Positions 9,882-17,969 of a stretch of DNA of 64,000 nucleotides are shown here, piece by piece (position 1 is the stretch's first letter; every line of letters starts with the position of its first letter). Location: positions 1 to 64,000 of the forward strand of contig JANOJL010000049.1 in the NCBI GenBank assembly GCA_031418715.1, in the 5' to 3' direction. The position numbers and the translations under genes are program-made. The stretch comes from JANMDU01 sp031418715. GTDB taxonomy: Bacteria; Pseudomonadota; Gammaproteobacteria; Burkholderiales; Burkholderiaceae_C. The notes below the pieces were generated by a model, which ran no database searches, was not told where the DNA came from, and saw only the letters and a program-made list of their open reading frames with translations.

Positions 9882-10790
9882 ATGAAGATCCGAATCGCCA
9901 CCCGAGAAAGCCGCCTTGCCCTTTGGCAGGCCGAGCATGTGCAGAGTTTGCTGGCCGCGCAAGGCCACAGCGTGGACTTGGTGCCGATGACCACCCGGGG
10001 GGACCAGATTTTGGATCGCACGCTGTCCAAAGTGGGCGGCAAAGGCTTGTTTGTGAAAGAACTGGAGTTGGCTTTGCAGGAAGATCGCGCGGATATTGCT
10101 GTGCACAGTCTCAAAGACGTGCCGATGCAGTTGGCAGCTGAGTTTGCATTGGCTTGCGTGATGCAGCGCGAAGATCCTCGCGATGCGTTGGTCTCACCGC
10201 GATTTTCAGCCTGGCAAGATTTGCCCCAAGGCAGCGTGGTGGGCACATCTAGCTTGCGACGCACCGTGCTGCTGCAAGCGTTGCGGCCTGATTTGAAGAT
10301 CGAACCCCTGCGCGGCAACCTAGATACGCGCTTGCGTAAACTCGATGAAGGCAAATATGCGGCCATCGTGCTCGCGGCGGCGGGCTTGAAACGACTGGGT
10401 TTGGCGCAGCGCATTGCGCAAACCTTTGAGCCTGAAACGATGTTGCCTGCTGCGGGGCAGGGCGCTCTGGGCATTGAAACACTGAGCAGCCGAAATGATG
10501 TGCGCAGCGCGCTCGCGCCTCTCGCGCATGAGGCCACTTGGTTGGCCGTAGGCGCTGAGAGGGAAGTCAGCCGCAGCATGGGCGGCAGTTGCTCGATGCC
10601 GCTGGCGGCGTTTGCTACATGGAAAGGCGATACGTTAACGCTGAACGCCGCTTGGGGCGATCCCGATGCACCGGGCCTCCTCGTGCGCACACGGGCTAGC
10701 CACCCGGTGCGCAGCCAAATGCAAGCACGGGAGCTGGGTGCTCTGGTGGCGGCGCAGTTGCAGGCAGGCGGCGCACGGGTGTTAGCCTGA
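9882..10790 (+). CDS. hemC: Hydroxymethylbilane synthase (porphobilinogen deaminase)
   Basis: Joins four porphobilinogen molecules into hydroxymethylbilane in tetrapyrrole synthesis. The 302-aa product starts MKIRIATRESRLALWQA and carries TTRGDQILD, the Arg-rich substrate site RGNLDTRLRKLDEG and the dipyrromethane-cofactor cysteine in MGGSCSMPLAA (Cys237). Length and motifs are standard. It is the first gene of a hemC-hemD-hemX-hemY cluster, with hemD starting 21 nt after its stop. Confidence 0.97.
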   Translation: MKIRIATRESRLALWQAEHVQSLLAAQGHSVDLVPMTTRGDQILDRTLSKVGGKGLFVKELELALQEDRADIAVHSLKDVPMQLAAEFALACVMQREDPRDALVSPRFSAWQDLPQGSVVGTSSLRRTVLLQALRPDLKIEPLRGNLDTRLRKLDEGKYAAIVLAAAGLKRLGLAQRIAQTFEPETMLPAAGQGALGIETLSSRNDVRSALAPLAHEATWLAVGAEREVSRSMGGSCSMPLAAFATWKGDTLTLNAAWGDPDAPGLLVRTRASHPVRSQMQARELGALVAAQLQAGGARVLA

Positions 10791-10811
10791 GCACAGCAGT
10801 AAAGATTGATC

Positions 10812-11618
10812 ATGCATCTGATCGTCACACGGCCAGTGCAGCAAGCGGCTGATTGGCTGGCCGCATTGCAAGCGGCGGGGCACAGCACGTCTCACCTGCC
10901 TTTGATCGAAATTGAAGCGGCTGAGAGCCCGGCAGATATTGCGGCTTGGCAGGCGGCGCTTCAAAGCCCGCAGCCTTGGCAAGCAATCATGTTTGTGAGT
11001 GGCAATGCCGTGGCGCATTTTTTTAAGCCAAATCTGCCTCTAGCCGTTATAAAACATGCTCAAACTGCTATTGAGCTAATAGTAAACAATGCATCCACTC
11101 GCTGCTGGGCAACGGGCCCGGGCAGCGTGCAGGCGCTGCTGGCGGCGGGTGTGCCGTTGGAAAAAATCGATGCGCCCGTGCATGATGCCGGGCAGTTTGA
11201 TTCGGAAGCGTTATGGCAAATCGTGCAACACCAACTTCAAGCGACTAGCCGCGTGTTGATCGTGCGTGGCCGCGATGTGGGCACACCAGACAGCAGCCGA
11301 GATTGGCTTGCACAGCAGATCCAAGCGCGTGGTGGGCAAGCAAACAGCGTGGTGGTGTATGAAAGGCGAGCGCCCAGATTCAACGAGGCGCAGTGGGTGC
11401 AAAGTACGGCGTGGTTGCGCGATGGCAGCGCATGGCTCTTCAGCAGCTCGCAGGCGCTGAAGCATCTGCCTCAAACGCTTGACGCAACCCGAGCTATTTG
11501 CATTTGCACACATGAACGCATCGCCCAAGCCGCCAAAAACCGAGGCTTCGCTGTTGTTTGCACGTCACGCCCCACCATACAAGATGTATTGGCATCTATA
11601 AAATCGATTAATGCTTGA
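10812..11618 (+). CDS. hemD: Uroporphyrinogen-III synthase carrying an in-frame repeat insert
   Basis: Cyclises hydroxymethylbilane to uroporphyrinogen III. The ATG at 10812 gives MHLIVTRPVQQAADWLAAL, a typical HemD start (268 aa); a TTG six bases earlier is less likely. Family signatures include MFVSGNAVAHFF, CWATGPGSVQALLAAGV, VLIVRGRDVG and WLFSSSQALKHL. Between VAHFF and CWATGPG sits an insert containing PLAVIKHAQTAIELIVNN that other HemD proteins as I know them lack; it is the translation of a dispersed repeat (11027-11085). The rest is intact, so the enzyme is probably functional. The stop overlaps the hemX start by 8 bp. Confidence 0.93.
   Translation: MHLIVTRPVQQAADWLAALQAAGHSTSHLPLIEIEAAESPADIAAWQAALQSPQPWQAIMFVSGNAVAHFFKPNLPLAVIKHAQTAIELIVNNASTRCWATGPGSVQALLAAGVPLEKIDAPVHDAGQFDSEALWQIVQHQLQATSRVLIVRGRDVGTPDSSRDWLAQQIQARGGQANSVVVYERRAPRFNEAQWVQSTAWLRDGSAWLFSSSQALKHLPQTLDATRAICICTHERIAQAAKNRGFAVVCTSRPTIQDVLASIKSINA
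11027..11085 (+). repeat. Dispersed repeat, copy 2, inside hemD (forward, in frame)
   Basis: It contains CTAGCCGTTATAAAA and TGCTATTGAGCTAATAG. The copy keeps the hemD frame open and lies in a loop before the conserved WATGPG motif. Confidence 0.85.
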
Positions 11619-12729
11619 AACCCCACCCGTCGCACCTGCGCCAGCCTCGCCTGTGACCTTGCCTGGACCGATGGGGGAGGCAGCTTCTCCAGCTCCCACC
11701 GCAGGCAAAACTCCCAAGGTCACAATGTTTCTCGTGGCCGTCGCATTGGCCGCTCTCTTGCTCAGTGCCAGTTTGTGGATGAAGCTGTCTGGTATTCAAG
11801 AAGCGCTGGCACGGCAAAGTTTGGATGCCACCACGGCTTCCGTCGAAGCGCGCACGCTCGCCAAATCAGCACAAGAAGCGGTGAAAGAAATCGCATCGCG
11901 CCAAGCCTTGCTGGAAAACCGCGTGAGTGAAGTCGCTTTGCAGCGCGGGCAACTTGAGGAGCTGATGCAAAGCCTCTCACGTTCGCGTGATGAAAACTTG
12001 GTGGTTGATGTCGATTCTGCTTTGCGCTTAGCGCAGCAGCAAGCCAATCTCACTGGCAGCTTAGAGCCGCTTTTAGCCGCACTGCGCAGCGCCGAGCAGC
12101 GTGTAGGCCGCGCAGCGCAGCCGCGCCTTGCGCCCTTGCAGCGCGCCTTGGTCAAAGATTTAGATCGCGTGAAATCAGCCAATGTGGCTGATACGCCCAG
12201 CCTGCTCATCAAGCTCGATGAACTCGTGCGCTTGGTGGACGAGATGCCTCTGGCCAACGCGGTGGCCATTGCGGCCAAGCCGACGCAAAGCACCTTGCCT
12301 ACGCGCACAGTATCGGCCGACGATAGTAAAGGCTCAGGTGTGTTAAGCCAAGCGCCCGATTGGTTCAGGGCGCTGGTGGGTGCGGTGCGCGAAGAGGCGC
12401 GTGCACTCGTGCGTGTGAGCCGCATTGATGTGCCCGAAGCGGCACTGCTGAGCCCTGAGCAAAGTTTCTTTGCACGAGAAAATTTGAAGCTCAAGCTGCT
12501 CAATGCGCGCTTGGCGCTGTTGGCCCGCCAATTTGACACGACACGCGCAGATCTCTCCGGTGCGGCCCGGCTCGCCACCCGCTATTTCGATGCCAGCTCA
12601 CGCGCTGTGCAGCAGGCCGGCAGCCTCATGGCGCAATTGCAAACCCAGTTGCAGCGCGCCGATCAGCCGCGCATTGACGACACGCTCGCTGCGTTGGCCA
12701 CGCTTTCAGCAGCCACTGCACAAAAGTAA
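11611..12729 (+). CDS. hemX: HemX-like membrane protein
   Basis: A 372-aa protein with a Pro/Ala-rich cytoplasmic N-terminus, one transmembrane segment (MFLVAVALAALLLSASLWM, about residues 38-57) and a long helical, periplasm-facing domain rich in Ala, Leu and Arg. This is the layout of proteobacterial HemX, often labelled uroporphyrinogen-III C-methyltransferase although the methylase motifs are absent here. It overlaps hemD by 8 bp and is followed after 3 nt by hemY. Its exact job in haem synthesis is not established. Confidence 0.85.
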   Translation: MLETPPVAPAPASPVTLPGPMGEAASPAPTAGKTPKVTMFLVAVALAALLLSASLWMKLSGIQEALARQSLDATTASVEARTLAKSAQEAVKEIASRQALLENRVSEVALQRGQLEELMQSLSRSRDENLVVDVDSALRLAQQQANLTGSLEPLLAALRSAEQRVGRAAQPRLAPLQRALVKDLDRVKSANVADTPSLLIKLDELVRLVDEMPLANAVAIAAKPTQSTLPTRTVSADDSKGSGVLSQAPDWFRALVGAVREEARALVRVSRIDVPEAALLSPEQSFFARENLKLKLLNARLALLARQFDTTRADLSGAARLATRYFDASSRAVQQAGSLMAQLQTQLQRADQPRIDDTLAALATLSAATAQK

Positions 12730-12732
12730 ACC

Positions 12733-14025
12733 ATGCGCGCCGCCCTCTGGCTTTTGGCCATCTTCGCTGCAGCTGTCGGTATCGCTTTGTTTGCCGTACG
12801 TTCCACCGGTACGGTAACGCTGTATTGGCCGCCCTATCGTATTGATCTCTCGCTCAATCTCGTCTTGCTCTTACTTGCGGCGCTGTTTGTATTGCTGCAT
12901 TTGGCGATTCGCGCTTTGGGCGCGTTGGTGGATTTGCCCACGCAGGCCAAAGCTTGGCGTGCCAGCCAGCGCCAGCAGGCGATGCACGGCGAGCTGCGCG
13001 ATGCCATGGCGCATTTGCTCTCTGGCCGTTTTGCTCGCGCGAAAAAACAAGCGCTGCTGGCGCATCAGCATGCGGTGGCGCTAGCGGGTGATTCTGGTCA
13101 AAAAATGGCATGCCTTGAAGTGCAATCTATGACGTTGCTGATTGCTGCCGAGGCCGCGCAGTCACTGCAAGATGCCCCCGAGCGCGAGCGTCTCGTCCAA
13201 GCCGCGCTGGCTGTGCCGCTTCCGAAGAGCGCCCTGCATTTCAAAGAAGGCACCACACTGCGCAGCGCGCGCTGGATGATTGACGAGAACGATCCCTCCA
13301 CCTCACTTAAGCGCTTAGCCACACTCTCACAAGGGGCTCAAAGGCGCACGCTCGCACTGCGCCTAAAGCTGCGAGCTTTGCAATTGGCCAAGCAGCAGGG
13401 CCAAGCATTAGAAACAGCGCGTCTGCTGGCCAAGCACGGCGGCTTTTCTGCCACAGCTGCGCAAAGCATTGTGCGCAGCTTGGCGATTGCCACCTTGAGC
13501 GAAGCGTATGACGCTGATCAAATCACCCGCGCTTGGCAGCAGCTCACCGAGGCCGAGCGCACGCAGCCTGAAGTGGCCACACATGCGGCGATGCGCTTGA
13601 TCAATCTCTCTACCGGATCGCCCGAAGCGCAAGATTTGCACGAACGCGCCCGCACTTGGATTGAGCCTGTGTGGCAACGCTATCCCCAGCTGGGTGAGTC
13701 AGCGCAAATTCGCGTAGTACGTGCATTGGAATCGACCTTCTCATCCGGCATGATTGACGGCGCAGCGATTGACCATGCGTGGCTTGCCAAAATCGAAACG
13801 GCGCAACGCCAGTTGCCCCATGATGCCCGATTGCAATACCTTGCTGGCATGGCCTGTGTCCATCGCCAACTCTGGGGCAAAGCGCAGCAATTGCTCGCAG
13901 CTAGCGTGGCGCATGTGGGCGATGAGAACCTAAAGCGCAGCGCCTGGCGAAACCTTGCCCTTTTGGCAGAACAGCGCACAGATGAAACTCAGGCACTCGC
14001 CGCTTGGAAAAAAGCGGCGCATTGA
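12733..14025 (+). CDS. hemY: HemY-type TPR membrane protein
   Basis: A 430-aa protein with two N-terminal membrane segments (WLLAIFAAAVGIALFAV and LVLLLLAALFVLLHLAI) separated by the HemY_N signature TLYWPPYRIDLS, followed by a TPR-like helical domain (for example LLSGRFARAKKQALLAHQHA). This is the gamma/betaproteobacterial HemY encoded after HemX and thought to help late tetrapyrrole steps; it is not the Gram-positive coproporphyrinogen oxidase also called HemY. It is the last gene of the hem operon. Confidence 0.88.
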   Translation: MRAALWLLAIFAAAVGIALFAVRSTGTVTLYWPPYRIDLSLNLVLLLLAALFVLLHLAIRALGALVDLPTQAKAWRASQRQQAMHGELRDAMAHLLSGRFARAKKQALLAHQHAVALAGDSGQKMACLEVQSMTLLIAAEAAQSLQDAPERERLVQAALAVPLPKSALHFKEGTTLRSARWMIDENDPSTSLKRLATLSQGAQRRTLALRLKLRALQLAKQQGQALETARLLAKHGGFSATAAQSIVRSLAIATLSEAYDADQITRAWQQLTEAERTQPEVATHAAMRLINLSTGSPEAQDLHERARTWIEPVWQRYPQLGESAQIRVVRALESTFSSGMIDGAAIDHAWLAKIETAQRQLPHDARLQYLAGMACVHRQLWGKAQQLLAASVAHVGDENLKRSAWRNLALLAEQRTDETQALAAWKKAAH

Positions 14026-14051
14026 TCTTTTTGCTTTGATAGCCTAGCGTG

Positions 14052-14408
14052 ATGGAACACTCTTCTAGGCTCATCAACCCCCCTCATTTTCCTAGCTGCC
14101 GCCGTGGCTGCGGTACCGATTGCCTAGGCGCTTGTGGGAGTTGCGCAGGCCGATTTTTGGTTGGGGTTCGGTGCAAATGCTCAGTTGCATTGCTATATTA
14201 TTCATAGCATTTGGTTTTGTATTTATAACAACGACAGGCCTGAATCTCACATGGAAAGTGGCTTTGGTGGCAGCATCACCAAGACGAAGAGCGTTTGATC
14301 AGCCTTGCCAAGGCTGGGCGACAACAGTTGGAGGAGCTGATGGCGCAAGAGCGTGAGGTGACGATGCTCGGCCCGGACGCAATAGCGCATCCGCCTGTGC
14401 GTGACTAA
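14052..14408 (+). pseudogene. Remnant of a Kef-type (CPA2) cation/proton antiporter gene
   Basis: Only about 350 bp remain of a gene normally near 1.9 kb. Pieces are in family order. ATG at 14052 gives MEHSSRLIN, then after a frameshift LIFLAAAVAAVPIA, which is a KefB/KefC N-terminus. After a deletion comes RLWELRRPIFGWGSVQML; then a dispersed repeat (14190-14243) reads in frame, followed by TGLNLTWKVALVAA. After a second large deletion and frame change comes a C-terminus reading DEERLISLAKAGRQQLEELM to the stop at 14408. The transport core and nucleotide-binding domain are missing, so it cannot work. Identity is by motif memory and order of pieces. Confidence 0.75.
14190..14243 (-). repeat. 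Dispersed repeat, copy 3, inside the Kef remnant (reverse)
   Basis: TGCTATATTATTCATAGCA is followed by TTTATAACAACGACAGGCC. Within the remnant it reads AILFIAFGFVFITTTGLN, the same frame used by the modC copy (AIENIALCAQSITANGLN). Confidence 0.75.
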
Positions 14409-14469
14409 TGCTATTTATTTTGTAGCATACTAATGATTATTTATAACGGGAAGAGCCTGTTTTGCTTGA
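14407..14469 (-). repeat. Dispersed repeat, copy 4 (reverse)
   Basis: TGCTATTTATTTTGTAGCA and TTTATAACGGGAAGAGCC, beginning at the stop codon of the Kef remnant. Confidence 0.8.
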
Positions 14470-14618
14470 TTTTTGATGTTGATGTGCTTTGTGGGTGGTA
14501 CGCAATGGTCTGCTTGGTGGCGCTCTAAGGTCTCTGGGAGACTTAGCTGGTCGGGCTCATGGTCCCGGCGAATCGCCGCTCAGGCAGAGCCGTCGTAGCC
14601 GAAGACTAACCAACTAAA
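14470..14618. other. Intergenic stretch between repeat copies 4 and 5
   Basis: The region 14409-14739 holds no gene I can support. Apart from repeat copies 4 and 5, bases 14470-14618 show no recognisable coding remnant, tRNA or small RNA. A short GC-rich stretch near 14550-14605 could fold but has no family signature I know. Confidence 0.4.
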
Positions 14619-14668
14619 TACTATCAAATCAATAGCGAACTATTTAGAAAATATAACGGGAAACCACA
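14619..14668 (-). repeat. Dispersed repeat, copy 5 (reverse)
   Basis: ACTATCAAATCAATAGC is followed by AAAATATAACGGGAAACC. It is the third copy within 480 bp and lies 70 nt upstream of argS. Confidence 0.75.
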
Positions 14669-14739
14669 CTTTTGACTATAAATAACCAGGCCAAAGCGAG
14701 GCCAACCAACGATCCAGTCCGTCCCCTTAAAATCGCTGC

Positions 14740-16425
14740 ATGCAATCTGTCAAAAAAGAATTACTCGCCGCACTCGCGGTGGAACTGGAAACCTTGAGCC
14801 CCGGCGCAGGCAGCAAGGCCGCGTTTGAGTCGCCCAAAGTTGCCGAACATGGCGATTTCGCTTGCACCACAGCGATGCAGTTGGCAAAAGCCTTGAAAAA
14901 AAATCCACGCGAGCTGGCTTCCAGTCTGCGGGAGGCGCTTCTGAATAATGTGCAATTCGCCAAATGGGTGAGCGAAATTGAAATCGCTGGCCCAGGTTTT
15001 ATCAATATTCGGCTCAAGCCAGCGGCCAAGCAAGAAGTCGTGCGCGAGGTGCTCGCGCAGGCGAGCCGCTTTGGGCATCAAGCGCCTACCGGTAAAAAGA
15101 TGATGGTGGAATTTGTCTCTGCCAATCCTACTGGGCCACTGCACGTTGGCCATGGCCGCCAAGCTGCTTTGGGCGACGCGATTTGCAACCTTTGGGCGAC
15201 GCAAGGCGAGCAGGTTTACCGGGAGTTTTATTACAACGATGCGGGTGTGCAAATCAACAATCTGGGCATCTCTGCCCAGCTTCGCGCTCAAGGCTTCAAG
15301 CCCGGCGATGCGCAATGGCCTGAAACGGCCTACAACGGCGAATACATTGCCGATATCGCGCAAGATTTCATCGCCAAGAAAACAGTCCAAGCTGATGACC
15401 GCAGCTTCACGGCCAGTGGCGATGTGACCGATCTCGATGCAATACGCCAGTTCGCCGTCGCTTATTTACGCCGCGAACAGGATTTAGATTTGCAAGCCTT
15501 TGAAGTGAAGTTTGACAACTACTACCTAGAATCCAGCCTTTACACCAGTGGCCGCGTCGAGCAAACCGTGCAAAAGCTCATCGCAGCGGGTAAGACCTAT
15601 GAAAAAGACGGCGCACTTTGGCTCAAATCCACCGACTACGGCGACGACAAAGACCGCGTGATGAAAAAGAGCGATGGCTCTTACACCTATTTCGTGCCCG
15701 ACGTGGCCTACCACTTGGCCAAATGGGAGCGCGGCTTCACCCGCGCTGTGAATATTCAAGGCACAGACCACCACGGGACGATCGCTCGCGTGCGCGCGGG
15801 CTTGCAAGCGGCTGGCCAGGGCGTGGCGCAAGGCTTCCCGGATTACGTGTTGCACACGATGGTGCGCGTGTTCATGAAAGGCCAAGAAGTCAAGATCTCC
15901 AAGCGCACGGGCGGCTACGTCACGCTGCGTGATTTGATTGACTGGACGAGCAAAGACGCTGTGCGCTTCTTCCTGCTCTCGCGCAAGCCCGACACGGAAT
16001 ACACCTTCGATGTGGATCTGGCCGTGCAGAAAAACAACGACAACCCGGTGTTTTATGTGCAGTATGCGCATGCCCGGATTTGCTCGGTGCTTGCGGCTTG
16101 GAGCGAAAAAGAGGGTGGTGATACAGCCACATTAAACAGCGTGAATCTCGATGCGCTCCACTCCACTCCTGCGCAATCGCTGATGCTGCAACTGGCCAAG
16201 TATCCTGAGATGCTCACCGCCGCTGCCCGCGATTTTGCGCCGCATGACGTAACTTTCTATTTGCGCGATCTTGCCGCCTGTTATCACACCTATTACGATG
16301 CCGAGCGCATCTTGGTGGAGGATGAAAGCGTGAAAAAAGCCCGTTTGGCGCTCGTGGCTGCCACAGCGCAGGTGATTCGTAACGGCTTGGCGGTATTGGG
16401 CGTGAGCGCACCCGCTAAGATGTGA
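14740..16425 (+). CDS. argS: Arginyl-tRNA synthetase
   Basis: A class I synthetase charging tRNA-Arg; 561 aa, normal length. The N-terminal Arg-S additional domain includes GPGFINIRL, followed by the HIGH-type motif ANPTGPLHVGHGRQAALGD, the KMSKS-like region VKISKRTGGYVTLRDL and a DALR anticodon-binding domain starting VQYAHARICSVL. ATG at 14740 gives MQSVKKELLAAL. The stop overlaps a possible GTG start of the next gene; the ATG chosen for that gene is 3 nt after the stop, so the two are probably co-transcribed. Confidence 0.97.
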   Translation: MQSVKKELLAALAVELETLSPGAGSKAAFESPKVAEHGDFACTTAMQLAKALKKNPRELASSLREALLNNVQFAKWVSEIEIAGPGFINIRLKPAAKQEVVREVLAQASRFGHQAPTGKKMMVEFVSANPTGPLHVGHGRQAALGDAICNLWATQGEQVYREFYYNDAGVQINNLGISAQLRAQGFKPGDAQWPETAYNGEYIADIAQDFIAKKTVQADDRSFTASGDVTDLDAIRQFAVAYLRREQDLDLQAFEVKFDNYYLESSLYTSGRVEQTVQKLIAAGKTYEKDGALWLKSTDYGDDKDRVMKKSDGSYTYFVPDVAYHLAKWERGFTRAVNIQGTDHHGTIARVRAGLQAAGQGVAQGFPDYVLHTMVRVFMKGQEVKISKRTGGYVTLRDLIDWTSKDAVRFFLLSRKPDTEYTFDVDLAVQKNNDNPVFYVQYAHARICSVLAAWSEKEGGDTATLNSVNLDALHSTPAQSLMLQLAKYPEMLTAAARDFAPHDVTFYLRDLAACYHTYYDAERILVEDESVKKARLALVAATAQVIRNGLAVLGVSAPAKM

Positions 16426-16427
16426 AC

Positions 16428-17132
16428 ATGAACACTTTTTTGTTTTTCAGCAAGCAGCGTGCAAAGCAACGCGGTGGATTGTTTTTAGGTCTCATCATTG
16501 GCTTGCTTGTGGGTTTGGGCGCAGCGTTCGCCGTGGCCATTTATGTGACCAAGGTGCCTGTGCCCTTCATGAACAAGGGCGTGACCAAGTCCACCGCTGA
16601 GCAAGATGCGCAAGAAAACCAGAAAAACAAAAACTGGGATCCAAACGCACCTTTGTATGGCAAAAACCCCGCCAAATCATCTGCCTCAGGCACAGTAGGC
16701 ACAGCCACCACCGCGCCCACCACGTCTGCCACTACCCCAACGGCTGCCAAACCCACGCCCGCCGCCAGCGCTGCCAAACCTGCCGCTTCTGCCGCCAAGC
16801 CCTCAGCCGATCCACTGGGCGATTTAGCCAAAGCCAAAACCACGGGCGCTGGCACAGTCACGGCTGCTGTAACAGCAGGCGCAGGCGGCGCAGACCCGTT
16901 CACCTATTTCGTTCAAGCGGGCGCGTTCCGCACGCCTGAAGATGCCGAGGCGCAAAAAGCCAAGCTCACCATCGCCGGCTTTGAAGCCAAGATCACCGAG
17001 CGTGAACAGTCTGGCCGCACGGTGTTTCGCGTACGCGTGGGTCCGCTGGACAAACAAGGCGATGCTGACAAAGCCAAAGAAAAGCTCGATGCCGCAGGCT
17101 TTGAGACGGCGATTGTTCGCGTGCAGCGTTAA
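16428..17132 (+). CDS. SPOR-domain membrane protein (FtsN-like)
   Basis: A 234-aa protein. A basic N-terminus (KQRAKQRGG) precedes one membrane helix (LFLGLIIGLLVGLGAAFAVA). A long Ala/Pro/Thr-rich linker of low complexity follows, then a C-terminal SPOR domain (YFVQAGAFRTPEDAEAQKAK, FRVRVGPLDKQGDADKAK) that in this family binds denuded septal peptidoglycan. The ATG at 16428 was preferred over the GTG at 16422, which overlaps the argS stop. Position after argS and before dsbA is usual in Burkholderiales. A role in cell division is inferred from the domain. Confidence 0.88.
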   Translation: MNTFLFFSKQRAKQRGGLFLGLIIGLLVGLGAAFAVAIYVTKVPVPFMNKGVTKSTAEQDAQENQKNKNWDPNAPLYGKNPAKSSASGTVGTATTAPTTSATTPTAAKPTPAASAAKPAASAAKPSADPLGDLAKAKTTGAGTVTAAVTAGAGGADPFTYFVQAGAFRTPEDAEAQKAKLTIAGFEAKITEREQSGRTVFRVRVGPLDKQGDADKAKEKLDAAGFETAIVRVQR

Positions 17133-17236
17133 AAACTGCGCAAAACCTGCGCGTGCATGGTTGGAACTTTGTCAGCCCGCACAGGCTCAGCTTCGTTACT
17201 TGATAATCTGCATCATTGTTATTTGGAGAAGTTGCC

Positions 17237-17890
17237 ATGTTTCGTCGTGAATTGATCAAAACCGCCAGCACCATCACTGCGGCATCGGCTGTTGCCTCTG
17301 TGCCCCTGAGCGTGCTCGCACAGCGCAGCTATCAAGAAGGCCAAGACTATGTAGCGCTGGACAAGCGCGTGCCCAGCGATGCCGCTGCAGGTCGCGTGGA
17401 AGTGATCGAATTCTTCTGGTATTCCTGCCCGCATTGCAATGCATTTGAGCCACGTTTGGAGCAATGGGCCGCCAAGCTGCCCAAAGACGTGACTCTGCGC
17501 CGCATGCCAGTGGCATTCCGCGATGATTTTGTGCCCCAGCAGCGCTTGTTTTATGTGCTGGAGGCTTTGGGCAAGGTCGAAGAGCTGCATAAAAAAGCGT
17601 TCTATGCGATTCATGTCGAAAAGCGTGCTCTCAGCAGCCAAACCGCCATCGGTGACTGGATTGCGACGCAGGGCTTGGACAGAACCAAGTTTGACGAGTT
17701 GTACAACTCGTTTGGTGTGCAGACCAAAGCCACGCGCGCTAAAAAGTTGCAAGACGATTACAAAGTGGGCGGCGTGCCCGCTTTGGGAATTGGTGGTCGT
17801 TTCTACACCGATGGCGCACTCGCACAAAGCATGGAGCGGGCTTTGCAAGTCACCGATTGGTTGATTTCGGAAATCAAAAAAGGCCGCTAA
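17237..17890 (+). CDS. dsbA: Periplasmic thiol:disulfide interchange protein DsbA
   Basis: Introduces disulfide bonds in exported proteins. The start at 17237 is supported by GGAGAAG 6 nt upstream and by a signal peptide (MFRRELIKTASTITAASAVA, cleavage near LAQ). The thioredoxin-fold domain has the active site CPHC (Cys64, Cys67) in EFFWYSCPHCNAFEP and the cis-Pro region VGGVPALGIGG. It has 217 aa, normal for the family. An in-frame TTG at 17216 would only add residues before the signal. The coding region is followed by a repeat with a strong hairpin. Confidence 0.95.
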   Translation: MFRRELIKTASTITAASAVASVPLSVLAQRSYQEGQDYVALDKRVPSDAAAGRVEVIEFFWYSCPHCNAFEPRLEQWAAKLPKDVTLRRMPVAFRDDFVPQQRLFYVLEALGKVEELHKKAFYAIHVEKRALSSQTAIGDWIATQGLDRTKFDELYNSFGVQTKATRAKKLQDDYKVGGVPALGIGGRFYTDGALAQSMERALQVTDWLISEIKKGR

Positions 17891-17898
17891 TTTCAAGT

Positions 17899-17961
17899 CA
17901 AATCGGCTTCTAGCCGTTATAAAGTCTGCGCCAAGCGCTATTTATTTAATAGCGCTTGGCG
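17899..17961 (+). repeat. Dispersed repeat, copy 6, with a strong hairpin (forward)
   Basis: It contains CTTCTAGCCGTTATAAAG. Its palindromic end is extended into a perfect 14-bp stem, 17929-17942 pairing with 17948-17961, with a 5-nt loop. It lies between convergent dsbA and the patatin gene and may serve as a bidirectional transcription stop, although the U-tract is short. Confidence 0.8.
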
Positions 17962-17969
17962 TTTGACCT

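Noticed and set aside
14550..14605. Possible small structured RNA between the Kef remnant and argS
   Set aside because: Some pairing is possible, but there is no known RNA signature, promoter or terminator to support a gene.
17899..17961. Repeat copy as a simple terminator only
   Set aside because: The hairpin may stop transcription, but the same core recurs in 17 other places including coding regions, so a terminator does not explain the family.
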